A stretch of DNA of 64,000 nt, from contig NC_058144.1 in NCBI RefSeq assembly GCF_011075055.1, forward strand, positions 9,700,138 to 9,764,137, given 5' to 3'. The notes beneath the pieces are model-generated. The model was given only the letters and a program-made list of their open reading frames with translations, had not been told where the DNA came from and did no database searches. The number at the start of each line of letters is the position of its first letter. Position 1 is the stretch's first letter. The stretch comes from Mangifera indica. Lineage: Eukaryota; Streptophyta; Magnoliopsida; Sapindales; Anacardiaceae. Below, in pieces: positions 37,401-49,753 of this stretch. The position numbers were made by a program, and so were the translations under genes.

Positions 37401-39702
37401 TTTCACAATTGATCTATTTTTACCACCAATTCTAACCCAAACAGATGGATTTGTGCCCTGTGAAACAGCAGCAGACCCGGCAATTCTCATTGGGCATTCA
37501 TTATCAACACCATCACCAAACCTGACATGATGATGATCAGAAGAATCACCATTTAACAATGGTTCAGTTTCCTCATTAGATGACTGTAGTGCTGCGAGTG
37601 TAGATGTTTCGGGACCATTATTATTCCACAGGGGTTGATCCGGATCATACAAATCAGCTCCATCTGCATTAGCAGAATCTGAATATGCACCATTTAAGCC
37701 CAAACTATCATCAGTTATTCCAGGCTTGTTAACTTTATTATGAGCTCCTTTGTTACCCATCAGTGTAGTTGAGGGGGCACCAACTGAAGGTAGAGGTCCT
37801 GGTCCAGCTGGTGTTGCCAATAGTGGTGCATTTGGAAGTGGGACAGTGAGATTAAACTGTGAAAGGCTCTGAAAATCAAAATGCAATAAATAAGACAAAT
37901 GAATCCACAACCAAGCAAAAGAGATTGCAATAAACAGATATCCAAGCCAAGAAAATTCCAGCACACAATTTAACAGAAAAAACAGCAAGTATAATGTATA
38001 TTCATTTAATTATATAAGAGATGATATGTTGGGATGCTGTGAGTTAATTTTTGATACTCTTTGTGAGTCATTGATCTTTGTTAATCCAATGGTGATAAGA
38101 TAAAGATTTAAGGTTGATACATTTAATGTCAACTTAACATGTCATATCACCATTGGATTAACAAAAAACAAAGATTCACAAGGAATGTCAAAAAATTAAG
38201 TCACAATAATATATTAATATATATATATGTATGTATGTATATATATATATGTGTGTGTATGTATGTATGTGTGTATGTATGTATAAAATTAGAAAACAAA
38301 TCTCCACTGGAACATTTCACCAGACACTACAGATAATCATGCAAACGGCTACACATCTGATGCTACTCAAAGTAACAAACTTGACCCATAAGCATCAAGC
38401 ACTAGGTGATCTACAGGGCTTGCCTATCTACCAGGGGCTTCTCCAAATTTAATATTCAAAGACTATCAGTCATCATCGCAATAGAAGGAAAACCCAAATA
38501 ACTGGAACCAACATATCCAACATAGCATAAAGTATATTATTATTATTTGAAAATTAAATCCACTTTTGACGGATTTGGAATCACTCTAACCAACCATTTA
38601 GAAGATATTCAACTAGAAATAGCAAGGATCAGAATCATCATGAGCAACTTTATACAGTCTACACTTAATAAATACAAGAGGCAGAGTAGACACATAACTT
38701 ATCCAATTCTAAAACACATGCATTCCTGAAAAATATACTATCCTGACTAAGATGCACTACTAAAATCCTTTTCTTCTTTCCATATACCCAAATTTTGACT
38801 GAGCAGATTTTTTTTTAAAATCAAAAAAGAGGAAATTAACCAAAGAATTATCCCAGTATCATGCAACGTGAAAATGCCAATGGTCCCCAGAAACATGTTC
38901 AAGACACACATACCTGAACATCTTCAACAACAATACGATTGACACCATGCTCCATTGGGCACATATCTCCCCTGAGACAAAATCCACGCTCCTCAAAGTC
39001 TCTACACCTTTGACGTGTAATGCCCAGATTCAATGAAGAACTCAAAGGCGGTCTAAGTGTCCCTTGCAAACCAATGGAATGGAATGTATCTAAGCCACCA
39101 TTTGGTAAACTTGGAATTAATCCATATGCACTCCATGGTGCACTTTGTGAATTCGAAACATTAGGCAAGCCCCTTCCTGCAAAGAGGCTAGGTGCAACGG
39201 GCACTGGCTGAACCATTTGAGCAGCAAAATCAACTGTGCTGAACCTAGAATCACGTTGGTTCCAGGAACCAGAATCCCTCCCTCTTCCCCTTGCAGGCCC
39301 AGAGTCTCCATAATATGTTTGGTGTACCCTCATTCTTTGATTTAAATCCAAAGGTGCTCGGGATAGCGAGGTTAACCCAGGGCGTTTTCTCAAACACTTT
39401 GCTGTAAAATCTTTCTCTAAAGAAGACATGTTATAACTTTTCCAGGATTCACTAGCTTGAGATTCATTTTCCCTGGAAGGATGCCCATTTTCAAAAGGTT
39501 TGTTGTGCTTTCTATATGGCCTTGCATATACTTGTTCCATAGAATCTCTCTCCAATGACTGAGACCGTGTCTCCCGTCTACGATGCTTGTGGTTGCGATC
39601 ATCATCATCCTCATCACTAAGTTCCTTTTCTTCAGGATCACTACTAACACAGTCAGGTGGAAAAAGACGTGCTTGCTGAGAGGATGAAACTTTTGGCTCC
39701 AT
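34488..39702 (-). CDS. CCCH zinc-finger and RRM protein, C3H41-like (At3g27700 family)
   Basis: Four coding exons on the minus strand: 39702-38914, 37868-36630, 36162-35815 and 35054-34488, all phase 0. They give 980 residues. The N-terminus is acidic then Arg/Ser-rich. One CCCH finger lies at about residues 233-252 with spacing CX8CX5CX3H. RRM1 covers about 489-563, with RNP2-like LFVNGI and RNP1-like RAFVQFSK. A charged coiled coil (LEQLKEELRKKQELLDQKRN) follows at about 640-676. A second, more diverged RRM spans the last splice junction (TAFRIVPPLPAGLAD, then AVLKEHFSSYGDL through LQFMWL). The tail is Ser/Glu-rich. This is the plan of Arabidopsis zinc finger CCCH protein 41 and of the RBM26/27-type proteins; it should bind RNA in the nucleus. 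Three loci after RST1 in Arabidopsis is its counterpart. The start is the first ATG after an acceptor at 39709-39711. Confidence 0.92.
38039..38285. repeat. Foldback MITE (38039-38205) and TA/TG microsatellite in intron 1 of the CCCH/RRM gene
   Basis: TGTGAGTTAATTTTTGA at 38039 is matched in reverse complement at the right end (AAAAAATTAAGTCACA, ending 38205). The inner part ATCTTTGTTAATCCAATGGT has its complement ACCATTGGATTAAC at about 38151-38164. Arms of about 65 bp enclose a short loop. A TA/TGTA/TG microsatellite follows to about 38285. No target duplication assigned. Confidence 0.7.
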
Positions 39703-42086
39703 TTAATCCTGTTGAAATAGCAAGGCTGTTCTACAGCATCAAAAGTTCCAAACTCTGACCAGACAGACAAACAAAACAGCTTTGGTTGCCAGGAAAAGTT
39801 CAGCAATTGGAGGGAACCTAGAAACAAAAAATACAAGTTAAGGTATGCAATCATGATGGATTAACAGAATTCATTAATGAAATTTGTATTGAAAGTAGTC
39901 AAGGATCCATTTGCATCAATCGAATCACATGAGCATAAAAGCACTCAAGAAAACAAAATATTAAGAAAAGTGAATCTAAATTATCAAAATCAATAAAATA
40001 CAAAGTACAACAACCATGATTACTGCAGCGAGAAGAAATGGAATAGGAAAAAAAAAAGTATATGAAGTCATTTAAATACCAAAGTACAAAAATGTCTAGT
40101 AGAAAAAGATGTTAAAACCATTAAAAGGTAGATAATCAATCCCCAACCCACCCTGTGCTCCAAGCTTCCAGCTTCACCAGGAAACTTTCCACAACATGAA
40201 AAAAAAAAATTGATGCAATATTCGGCACACATGAAAAACTGTATGCAGATACTGCACCATCATTCAAGAGAATCTGTGCACCTTTATAGGCAACTCAACA
40301 TTGACAAATTATAGAATAGTTTCATCACAAACTTTTAGACTGATTAAGACATCAAAAAGTAGCATATATTTCATACTAAAACATTTATATTGTAATTTAA
40401 ATCAAATACGAAAAAATAGTCTCATTGATGGTAACTAGATATTAATAATAATTATCAAAACCTTCAGTACCAAGCATATTCAGCAATTTCTTACTTTATG
40501 ATTCAATACTAACAAATCTATGAAAATGCAGTAATTTGATTGCGTATCAATTGTGTTGATTAAAGTTGTATTTTAATTCTTCTAGAAACATTCTAATCAT
40601 TAGGTCACAATGCACAAACATCACTTTCACAAAAGAGAATTGAGCTTCTTATTTATTGGAAGTTAGCGCATTTTCCATACATATTTGTCTTTGGTTCAGG
40701 AGACTTTGAGACAATATTATACAGCAATTGCCTGTTTTTCTTTCATTTTCTATTCTCTCTTTTCCTTTTAATTGCAATTCACAAATGCCCTTTTCACAAA
40801 TTTTGGTTGAATGTTTCAAATTTATTGTTTAGACAGCTTAAGAGCCAAAACACACTGGAATCACTCAAGATGTAAACAATAGTAGCAATCTTAGAACTGC
40901 AATTAGCTCAAGAAGTTCCATGCCCCACATCTACAAGGTAAACTAAACCAAGTCTTCTCTTAATACCTCTAGTTGATCAGTTGTGTATCTTACATCTTCA
41001 ACCTCAAAACATACTAGAGTTAACATTATGACTTATTAGGAATTCAAGTCAAGGAAACAGACTGCCTGCTAAGAATCATTATGACTGAGCAGTTTAACAT
41101 TAAATGTTGAATCAAGAACTTCTAATTTCAATTAACAATCAGCTACTTACCATCTCAGAATTATCAAATAAAAATTGAAACCAGCATGGGATAGGCACTA
41201 CCAAGTAAACTTGTTTTCCAGTGTTGTTTTCTTGGTAGATTAAAACTTAGCATCGTCACACAATCCAAATCCAATAATCTGTTCTACACAAAGAATATGA
41301 CAGATACCCAAGAAAACAGAACACAAATACAAGGCCAAAACAGTCTATCCCAAATGGCAAGCTACTTGGACACTGCTAGAGACCAACCTAATAAAGAAAC
41401 GATACACACACAAACCATTCACTTCTTTGAAATATGTGACAAAATTCTGAAATGCGCATATTAAATAAATGGTAATAAAAGCATATCTACTTGAAAAATA
41501 ATCGATGGTAAGCTTTCCATAGGTTGACATTGAAAAAAACAAAATCAAACATAAAAATACCAACAAAAAAATTCCACAAATTTCTACAAATATAATAACG
41601 CACAACTAACTACCAAATATAAAATGTTCCCATACTATACTTGAGCAAGAAACAGTCTAAATCAATATACTCCATATTTGACATATGAAAAAACACGGGC
41701 GCACATACTAACAGTATTTCAATGCAAATTCAAAGCTTGTTAATGGTACCAATACTTATTACTCGAATGTATAAATCAAATTCCAATCTCTAATAACATC
41801 TTTAAGCTACTTGAACCACAATCATCACACCGAATATTCTAAAACACAAGAGTAGATAAAATAAGCTAAGAATTAGAGTGTACACTAGAAAAAAGAATCA
41901 ACAAGATTACTTTTACAAAGAGATGGGCATAAACATATACTATCAAAATGAGTGAACGGATTAGTTTGCGAAATTAAGCAAAGCAATTCCATGAATTGAG
42001 TAATGGAAGACAAAAATCTAGGTTTAGTATGACGTATTAATGTAGAATAAAAAAACAAAAAAAGGGAAAATATACAAATATCTTAC

Positions 42087-42400
42087 AGAATATTCGACAA
42101 GAATTGAGTGAGGGAAGGCGTTGAGCACCCTCATTCAATTAGAAATTGATTCCAGGTGGGCGTCGAATAGAGAGGGCGGTAATTAGGCAGCGGAGGAGGC
42201 AGAAATTTCAGGAGGGGAAAAAATAATAGTTGCAGAAAGGAGGGGCAGGATCGTAAATAAGAAGGTAATCGAGGGGGAATTGGAGACAGAGAAGGTTTTA
42301 GTGAGTTTTGGTTTGTTTTGTTCAATTGTTTGTTTGTTTTGGGGCTTGAAGCTGTGAAAGAGCAACAGGACTTTTTCAGGATGGGGACGATGGTCTCTAC
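42087..42400 (-). other. Probable 5' leader exon of the CCCH/RRM gene
   Basis: On the minus strand a good donor (TCT|GTAAGA) ends a GC-richer, pyrimidine-rich segment at 42087. Joining it to the acceptor at 39709-39711 would place only six more leader bases before the ATG and give a 2.38-kb leader intron. The DNA between (39712-42086) has no coding signal. The 5' edge is approximate. Confidence 0.45.
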
Positions 42401-43519
42401 CAAAAATGAATAAAATAAACAAACGAAACCAATGAGGACGATAACTGGAGCGGGAAACTTATTTGTAACCCCAAAAGTTCTCTTGAATTCAAAGGCCCTT
42501 TAAAGAGAAGGCGAAAATAATTTTTTAATCCCACGTGTGACGGTGTTGTCTTAAATTCACAAAGGGCCGAATGCGATTGTATTTTCTTATTGACCAGAAG
42601 ACTTATTTCCACCAAAGGCCTAAACCTTCACCGGTGAAGTTTAAAAGGTTTAGATATCAATTACTCTATTAAAATTTTCAACAGGGGATAAAAATAAAAA
42701 CATCATTGAGGTAAAATTATTTAAAAAAATTATATTTTTCTCTTAGAGTTTTTTTCTCCTTCTCTTATGAGCATCTTCATTTTGATTGATAATTGGCCTG
42801 TAATACCCTCAGATACGGTTCAAAAGTATTTATATTTTTTGACCCTATTTTGAGATATTTCTAATTTTAAATATATATATATATATATATTTATTTATTC
42901 ACATAGATGTGTGTTTTGTTTTTTATTTATATATATAATATGGACAAAAAAAAACTAAAAATAAGTTGTATATACATATAAATGGATATATATATCCATA
43001 TCTAAAGGGAGAAAAAGTCAAAAAAAGGCAACTTCTACCTTTTTCTATCACTTTCTCCGTCCCCTCTAGAAAAGGCAGTCTTCTTCATGCTTTTTCTTTG
43101 TTTTTTTGAAGAAAAATGAAGGATTTGAAAGAGTTTTAGAAGACAAGTAAGGAAAGAAAAAAAAAGTAAACACTTTGGAAGTCTTGGTAACTAAAAGATC
43201 TCTTCATTTTTCCCTTTACCTATGTTTATATATATATTGAATGCATATTATATGAATATGTTAGTATATTTGATGTTGATTTAAGGTGAGTTTGGTGCTC
43301 AAAGAAGGAAGACAAAAAGGAAGAACCCAATTTAACAAAGATTTGCTTGAAATAAGGTAAGAGGTATCATCTTTGATATGTTACATGTTTTAGGTTTTTG
43401 GTTCCTTAGATCTATGTTATAATTGATGATTTTGAAGTTGAGAAATGTTGATTTGCCATTTGGGATATTTATGTGTGTGATTTTGTTCATGGTAGAGAGT
43501 TGTATAATATTTATAGTTT

Positions 43520-44085
43520 TACCACTGATTTTATCTCACGTTTTGACTATCTTATCGAATGAATTATGAGTGTTATTGTAGCTTGTTAGAAAGCTCTTTG
43601 AATCCTCTTTTCAATGATATATAACTTGCATGAATTGGGGATCATTTGGGGTGTTAAATATTGTATAAACCACAAGGACTGCTTTATCAAATAAACAGAG
43701 GAGATAGTTTTTGCCATTAATTTTATCTCACGTTTTGACTGTCTTATCGAATGAATTATGAGTGCTATTATAGCTTGTTAGAAATCTATTTGAATCCTCT
43801 TTTCAATGATATATAGCTTGTATGAATTGGGGATCATTTGGATTGTTAAATATTGTATGAACCACAAGGACTGCTTTACCAAATAAACAGAGGAGGCAGT
43901 TTTTGCCACTGATTTCATCTCACGTTTTGACTATCTTATCGAATGAATTATGAGTGTTATTATAGCTTGTTGGAAAACTATTTAAATCCTCTTTTCAACG
44001 ATATATAGTTTGTACGAATTAAAAACTGCTTGGACTGTAAAATTATATGAAAAAGGAGGCTGCCCTGTCAAATAAACAAGGTTAT
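43520..44085. repeat. 192-bp tandem repeat, about 3 copies, inside the solo LTR
   Basis: The landmark ATCTCACGTTTTGACT occurs at 43533, 43725 and 43917, exactly 192 bp apart. Each unit continues CTTATCGAATGAATTATGAG, GCTTGTTAGAAA, TCCTCTTTTCAA.GATATA, and ends ACCACAAGGACTGCTTT..CAAATAAACAGAGGAG. The third copy decays from about 44010. Units 1 and 2 are very similar. Confidence 0.9.
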
Positions 44086-44100
44086 GAACAGTATTTCACA

Positions 44101-44400
44101 GTTTTGGAAAGGAAAAGAAAGAAAAGAAAGGTAAGGAAAGGAAAGAAAGGAAAGAAGAAGAAAAGAAGAAGAAAAAGAATTTAAGGCTCAAGATTTAGGG
44201 TTTGTCTCAAGAGTATGGTCTAGTGAGTTAAGAATATATTTAGATGGAAGCAAAATTAGTAAGATATAAGCCCACATGCATGCTATGAATTATGAGGGGG
44301 CACTTTACACTACACTGCTCGCAGTAAGGCACGTCCGTAGTAGGACATAGGCTCACAGTAAGGCCTACTCACAGTAGAGCATGCTCGCAGTAGAGCTCAA
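44101..44400. repeat. Purine-rich tract and GCAGTA minisatellite inside the solo LTR
   Basis: At 44101-44182 an almost pure A/G tract (GGAAAGGAAAAGAAAG-like). At about 44316-44400 a degenerate repeat of CTCGCAGTAAGGC, CTCACAGTAAGGCC, CTCACAGTAGAGCATG and CTCGCAGTAGAGCT. Purine tracts of this kind can form non-B DNA. No coding. Confidence 0.75.
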
Positions 44401-46028
44401 TTCAAATTCAGAAATGGTGCAGTAAGAGAAAAGAAGAGAGCTTTAGCTTAGAAAAGTGTCAAATCCCTATAGTCAGCTTCCAAAAAGTATCAAATAGACA
44501 CCAAATGGGACAAAGTATGACCCAAATAGTAAAGCATGAACTAAATTATCCTCTCGAGGTCTTATGGGGGTTATGAATGAGGTTGAGTCCCGAGAGTGAG
44601 TTAGAACAAGAAAGAAGATAGTTTACTTAATTCTTTCCCCTTACTGAGTGTTCTTATCTCTCACTTCTTTTTCTTTCCTGATTGCAGGTACATGTGATCT
44701 AGGTAACTGCAAGACAGGGTCAGGTCAGCGTAGGTAAATTCAGTTGAAGTAGGTTATCTCTGGTTTATATTACATGCATATAGTGACATGTTCTTGTTGA
44801 CTTTTGACCTTTTGAGATTATGGTACAGTTGTATATGATTACTCTATGTATTCAGATATTTTCAAATGAGTTTTCATATGAGTATATACATCTTTTGTTC
44901 GCTTCCAGATTTTCAGTTTTCTTAGAATAATTTCTAAATAATTTTAGTGATACGTTCATATTAAAGTATTTTAAAAGAAAAAAATAGATGCTCCAGATAT
45001 TAATTCGTAACATTTTTCCTTCGGTGGGTAGTACTTCTAGGGAGGGTGTTACATAGCCTTCTTAACATTTTTTTCTCCCGTTGATTTTCAAGTGTCGACG
45101 ACCATTTTCCCCCACCCAGACGTCAGACAAAGGCATGTTTCTTCCAAATTGAAAGCTCTCTCTCTCAATGAAGACAATCATAATCGTCTTGTTTACTTTG
45201 TGGTTGGGCTAAGGGAAAACATGGTACGGGGGAAATAGTCTTAGATAGTGGATGGTTTGCCAACGAAAAATAACCGCTGACACTTGAAGATTGGTGGGAG
45301 AAGAAGTGGTTGTCGATTGAAACGGAGATGGTCACCGAAGAAAAAGAAATAAACCCTAAGAGGAAAAATATAACTCTTTAAATTTTGGATGAAGGGAAAA
45401 TTATTAGTTTTTTAAATTAAAGGAAAAATATGTTAAAGCTTTATTCTTTTTAATATTTTTAGTTAAATAATGGTTTTATCTTCGATCTTAACAATTAATT
45501 TTAACATAAAAACAGATATTTTTTAAATTCGAATTTTTATTTGAAGGCACCAATGATAAATAAATAATTATGTCTTAATTTTTTTTAATAACGATAAAAA
45601 ATATCTGAATTGTTTATGTTTAAGTTTTGTTGATTGTTGAGTTAATAAGGCAAATTAAAAAAAATTATTATAAAAAGAAACCGAGCCAAATAATTTCTTT
45701 GAATATTGATAAATCTAGGATATAATAATTATAATTAGTATATCAAATAAGTCAAAGATTCAGAAATGTAACAAAGGTTTAAATCCAAATTTTCACCTTA
45801 AAAATTTTGTTTTACTAATTTTGTTAAATTTTGGGGCTGCTTTCAGATATTATTTAACATAAATAAAAATTAAAAATATTTTATAATAATCAAAATCTAT
45901 TACAATGTGGATTTATTGTAATGTTTGTAAGCAGCGTTATGTTAGAGCTAATGTTTGAGTCAATCATTTTAGCTCATGTATCATGTAATTAATTTTTTAT
46001 CATGGTATTGTATGTATAATATATAATA

Positions 46029-46760
46029 GGCCAAAAGACTTATGCCCACCTAAAGTATAGTGAAATCTCAAACTAATGAGTTATAATTTTAAAAACTCAA
46101 ATACCCACCCATTACTTAACTTTTGTTAGAATTTTCTATTAGGATCAAAAGTAAAATCATAATTTTATTAAAAATATTAAAAAATATATAATTTTTCCAT
46201 CCCCCTTAGGTTTTAACAAATAACAATTTCACCTTAACCTCAACTTTTCCAATTTTGAAAAATGGCATTTTCCCCTTCAAATCTCGAAGTTTTGTTTTTT
46301 CTCTCTAGCAACAATCCGACTACAATGACTCATCTCCGACATCGGTCCCTTCATCTCCGTCGATGAAGAAACGTCTCTTTGTCTCTGTAGATAAAGAGAT
46401 CAATGCCGAGGATGAACCGCTATAGCTAGATAGTCATTGGAAATGAGTCGCCATAATTGGATTATCGTCGAAGAGGAGAAACAAAACTTAGGGATCTGGG
46501 GGGGGGGGGGGGGGGGGGAGAGATGTTATTTTTCAAAACTAGAAAAGTTGAAGTAGGGTGAAATTGTTAATTTTCAAAATCTGGGGGAAAGGAAAAAATT
46601 ATATATTTTTTAATATTTATGATAAAATGACGATTTTACCTTTTACTTTAACAAAAAATTCTAACAAAAGTTAAGTGATAGGTGATTGTTTAAGTTTTTA
46701 AAAATTAACAAGTATGAATTTAAAATTTCACTATACCTTGGGGGGATAAGTCTTTTGGCC
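46029..46760. mobile_element. MULE-type foldback MITE with 9-bp target duplication (732 bp)
   Basis: The left end GGCCAAAAGACTTATGCCCA pairs with the right end, whose reverse complement is GGCCAAAAGACTTATCCCCC. Similarity continues over roughly 170 bp into each arm (for example CTTAACTTTTGTTAGAATTT in both). The element is flanked by perfect copies of TATATAATA at 46020-46028 and 46761-46769. Long inverted arms with a 9-bp duplication fit Mutator-like (MULE) non-autonomous elements. A run of 21 Gs lies at 46498-46518. No transposase ORF. Confidence 0.85.
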
Positions 46761-47705
46761 TATATAATATATAATATGTTTAGAATAATAGAACAATAAT
46801 TAGAGGATCAACATATATCTTGATTGTAAGAATTTTATGTGTACATATGATGGGTATTTTAAAAATATATATAGTCTCAATATTATTCTAATCAAGGGAC
46901 ACAAATGATATAGTAAAACTACACATAGAGGCATATTATATATATGTCCACCAGATTGACTCACTAGAAAATTTCATATAAATGGTAACTCTAATGTTTA
47001 TGGAATGCATCATCCAACGAATAATGTTGCATGTAATCTTTTGACTTAATATTATCAAACTATCTTGTGATCATACTTGAAATCCAACCAAAAACTAAAA
47101 ACATGGTATCCTTACTTACCTCTGTTCCTAATCAAAGATTTTGCTACCAATTCTTTCTTCCTCCGTCACTAGAATTCTGTTAACAAGGCTGGAAATCTCC
47201 CTCCTCATCGATGAAAAGTAAACTATCAATGTATAGTAAGTGAGCAATAATAGATATGAGTAATCATGCCACTTTAAATAGAATTCAAATAAAATAACTT
47301 AAATGACCATGCACTCTTGATGAACAGTTGTTCAATCTCTTAAATTATATGATGTGATATGTTATCTATATTATCTACTTGACACAATACGAATGAGTGT
47401 GCACCTGTTATGCATGATCGTTCAATAATCTTAAATTTAATTTTTTCATACTTAGACATTTTTCATATTTTAAATTATCTAATTTAACTCATATAATAAT
47501 AAAATGACCAAAGTAACCTCATTACACACATATAAGTGTTATAATAGGTTGGTAAGATAATAGATTTCACAATGGTTTCGACTAAAATTATAGCCTATAT
47601 TCATGGAACCAAGTCTAAGGAATTTCCAATCTAACTCAAAAACGTCAAATATGATTAGCGATCATAGATCAAAATAAAAATAGCTCACAAACTCATTTAA
47701 TCAAG

Positions 47706-49015
47706 GCCAAAAGACTTATTCCCACCCAAGGTATACTGAATTTTCAAACTCTCGTTCTCAAACTTTTAAAAACTCAAACACTCACCTATGATTTAGAAAA
47801 TTAACATTTACCTTCTAAAATTAAGTTAAGGTTAAGGACAAAATCATCATTTAACAATAACATTTAAAGTTTGTATCATTTTAACCTCTTAATTTGAAAA
47901 ACTAATAATTTTCCCTAAAATTAAGTTTTGAAAAGTGGCATTTTCCCTCTACCTAGGGCTGGATTCGAGCCAAGCCAGCTCGAGCTCGGGCTCGGCTCTG
48001 CTCGGTTCGAGCCCGAAACAAGTCGGGCTCTGCTCGGCTCGATCCAGCTCGAGCTGGCTCGGCTTGGCAGGGCATATTTTTTTAAAAATTTTTTATACAA
48101 AACGACGTCGTTTTGATCCATATATATACACAAAACGATGTGGTTTTGATTTGAAAAACGAGCCGAACCGAGCCAAAAACGAGCCGAACTCAAGCCGAGC
48201 CGAGTTCAGCTCGAGTCGAGCTCGAGCCAAACTCGAGCCGCCCCTAAATAAAGCGAGCCGAGCCCGAGCTCAGCTCGGCTCGAATCCAGCCCTACCTCTA
48301 CCTAGCGCTTCCAATTTCACCGGCGAATTTCCGGCCAACGATGGCTGATCTCTCTCCCTCTCAGTGTCGTCTCTCCCTCCGATACTCAATATCAAATTGA
48401 TGATATCTAAATTCGATGAAATCCAGATAAAGAGTCAAAACTCTTCGTCTAGATTTTCATCGTCTAGACAAAGTCAGCTTTGTCTAGATTTTCATCGTCT
48501 AGACAAAGTTGACTTCGTTTGGATCTTTATCATCCAGACAAAATCGACTTCGTTTGGATGACGACGACAACAGTCCAAAAGAGACCGATCTTCTCATCTG
48601 GACTGTTGTCGTCATCCAGACGAAGTTGACTTTATCTAAATGGTAAAAATATAAACAAAGAGTTTCGACTCTTTGTCTAAATGTTTAGATTTTTTTGAAT
48701 TCTAACATCATTGGTTCGATATTGAGTATCGGAGAGAGAGACGACACCAGGAGGGAGAGAGATCAGCCATCGTTGGTTGGAAATTTATCAGTGAAATTGG
48801 AAACCCTAGGTAGGGGGGAAATACACTTTTTAAAACTTAATTTTGAGAGAAATTATTAAATTTTCAAATTAAGGGGGTAAAATGATATAAAAGTTAAATA
48901 TTATTATTAAATAACTATTTTGCCTTTAACCTTAACTTAATTTTGGAGGGTATGTGTTAGTTTTCTAAATCATGGGTGAGTGCTTGGGTTTTTAAAAGTT
49001 GGAGGGTAGGAATCA
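47706..49015. mobile_element. Long-armed foldback element of the same family, hAT MITE nested in the left arm
   Basis: The left end GGCCAAAAGACTTATTCCCA begins an arm running to about 48570. Removing the nested insertion at 47954-48294 and one target copy leaves about 960 bp. The right arm mirrors it: CTCTCTCCCTCTCAGTGTCG with GATACTCAATATC on the left; GATATTGAGTATCGGAGAGA with GACGACACCAGGAGGGAGAG on the right. GGACTGTTGTCGTCATCCAG on the right pairs with ATGACGACGACAACAGTCC on the left. The hairpin centre is near 48580. The right terminal bases are degraded and no target duplication is assigned. No ORF. Confidence 0.8.
47954..48294. mobile_element. hAT-type MITE with 8-bp target duplication (341 bp)
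   Basis: It has perfect terminal inverted repeats of at least 18 bp (TAGGGCTGGATTCGAGCC at the left, its reverse complement at the right). It is flanked by identical CCTCTACC at 47946-47953 and 48295-48302. An 8-bp duplication and TAGGG-type ends are the hAT signature. The inside is unusually GC-rich, made of GAGCTCGGCTCG-like strings near both ends around a palindromic AAAACGACGTCGTTTTGAT centre. The short ORFs here are repeat artefacts. It sits inside the left arm of the foldback element and is younger than it. Confidence 0.92.
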
Positions 49016-49753
49016 TTAAATTTATTTGAGGGAAGTTCACACGGATCTGAAAATGGGTACAAGCACAAAAATAGTATCAAGTATCAGACAAATATTTTTC
49101 GATGAAAATGTAATCATGCAGCACACAACATTGTGATTTTGGTGTTAAATTTTACTAATTTATAAACGTGTAATTTTGGTGAATGAAAAGGTGTTTGATA
49201 TGTTTTCAGTTTTAGCAATCAAATGTATAACTCTAAATTGAATTCCAAATATTGTTTCTGATAGACTAATACACCAAGTCAACGTTTCATGGAAAATATG
49301 TCATGACTTTAATGACTAAAAAGGTAAGTCAATCTTTGATGAAGCAAGCCATAAATTCAATCAATTTCAAATATGTCATGATTTTTTAACAGCAACTTCC
49401 CCTTTTTTTCATCCACTCCTGATCTCATATTATTGTCTTCACTCATTGAAAGGTCCATTTGAAAGAGCTAGATCTAATGCAGTTCAAGTAAATGACAAAA
49501 TACAATTAAATGAAAATAATGCACTTCAATTTATTGTTAATATACACAAATGGAATGAAGAAAGGCAGTCACAAACCGATGTCTGAAAAGTTAGATAAAC
49601 AGCTACAACGCGACCAAACAAATAAATCAAAACAAAAGCAACCAAGGAATCCAAAGGGGAGAGAACCCCAAATTCCAGACAACTGTTCCTCTCAGCAAAT
49701 TATCCAAAAAGAAGCAGTAACTCTACACATTTGTATGAGCTGAAGATACCATG

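Larger units (their letters stand above)
42799..45053. mobile_element. Solo LTR of a retrotransposon (2255 bp)
   Basis: It begins TGTAATACCC and ends GGGTGTTACA, the imperfect inverted TG..CA ends common in plant Ty3/gypsy LTRs. The flanks TGGCC (42794-42798) and TAGCC (45054-45058) match at 4 of 5 bases, consistent with an aged 5-bp target duplication. No gag-pol coding and no second LTR are present, so it is best read as a solo LTR left by LTR recombination. Inside are a 192-bp tandem triplication, a purine tract and a short minisatellite. Confidence 0.7.
42640..45545. mobile_element. Remnant foldback element interrupted by a solo LTR
   Basis: Flanking the LTR at 42799-45053 are sequences like the internal parts of the nearby foldback family: ATTAAAATTTTCAACAGGGG and GGTAAAATTATTTAAAAA on the left; AATGGTTTTATCTTCGATC and TTAACAATTAATTTTAAC on the right. 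At 45073-45310 TTCTCCCGTTGATTTTCAAG and the complement of CACTTGAAGATTGGTGGGAG form an inverted repeat. The termini are lost. This is inference from resemblance, not a proven element. Confidence 0.45.

Noticed and set aside
47921..48348. ORFs of 90-137 codons with Ser/Arg/Ala repeats
   Set aside because: They arise from GAGCTCGG repeats of the hAT MITE, open on both strands, and resemble no protein.
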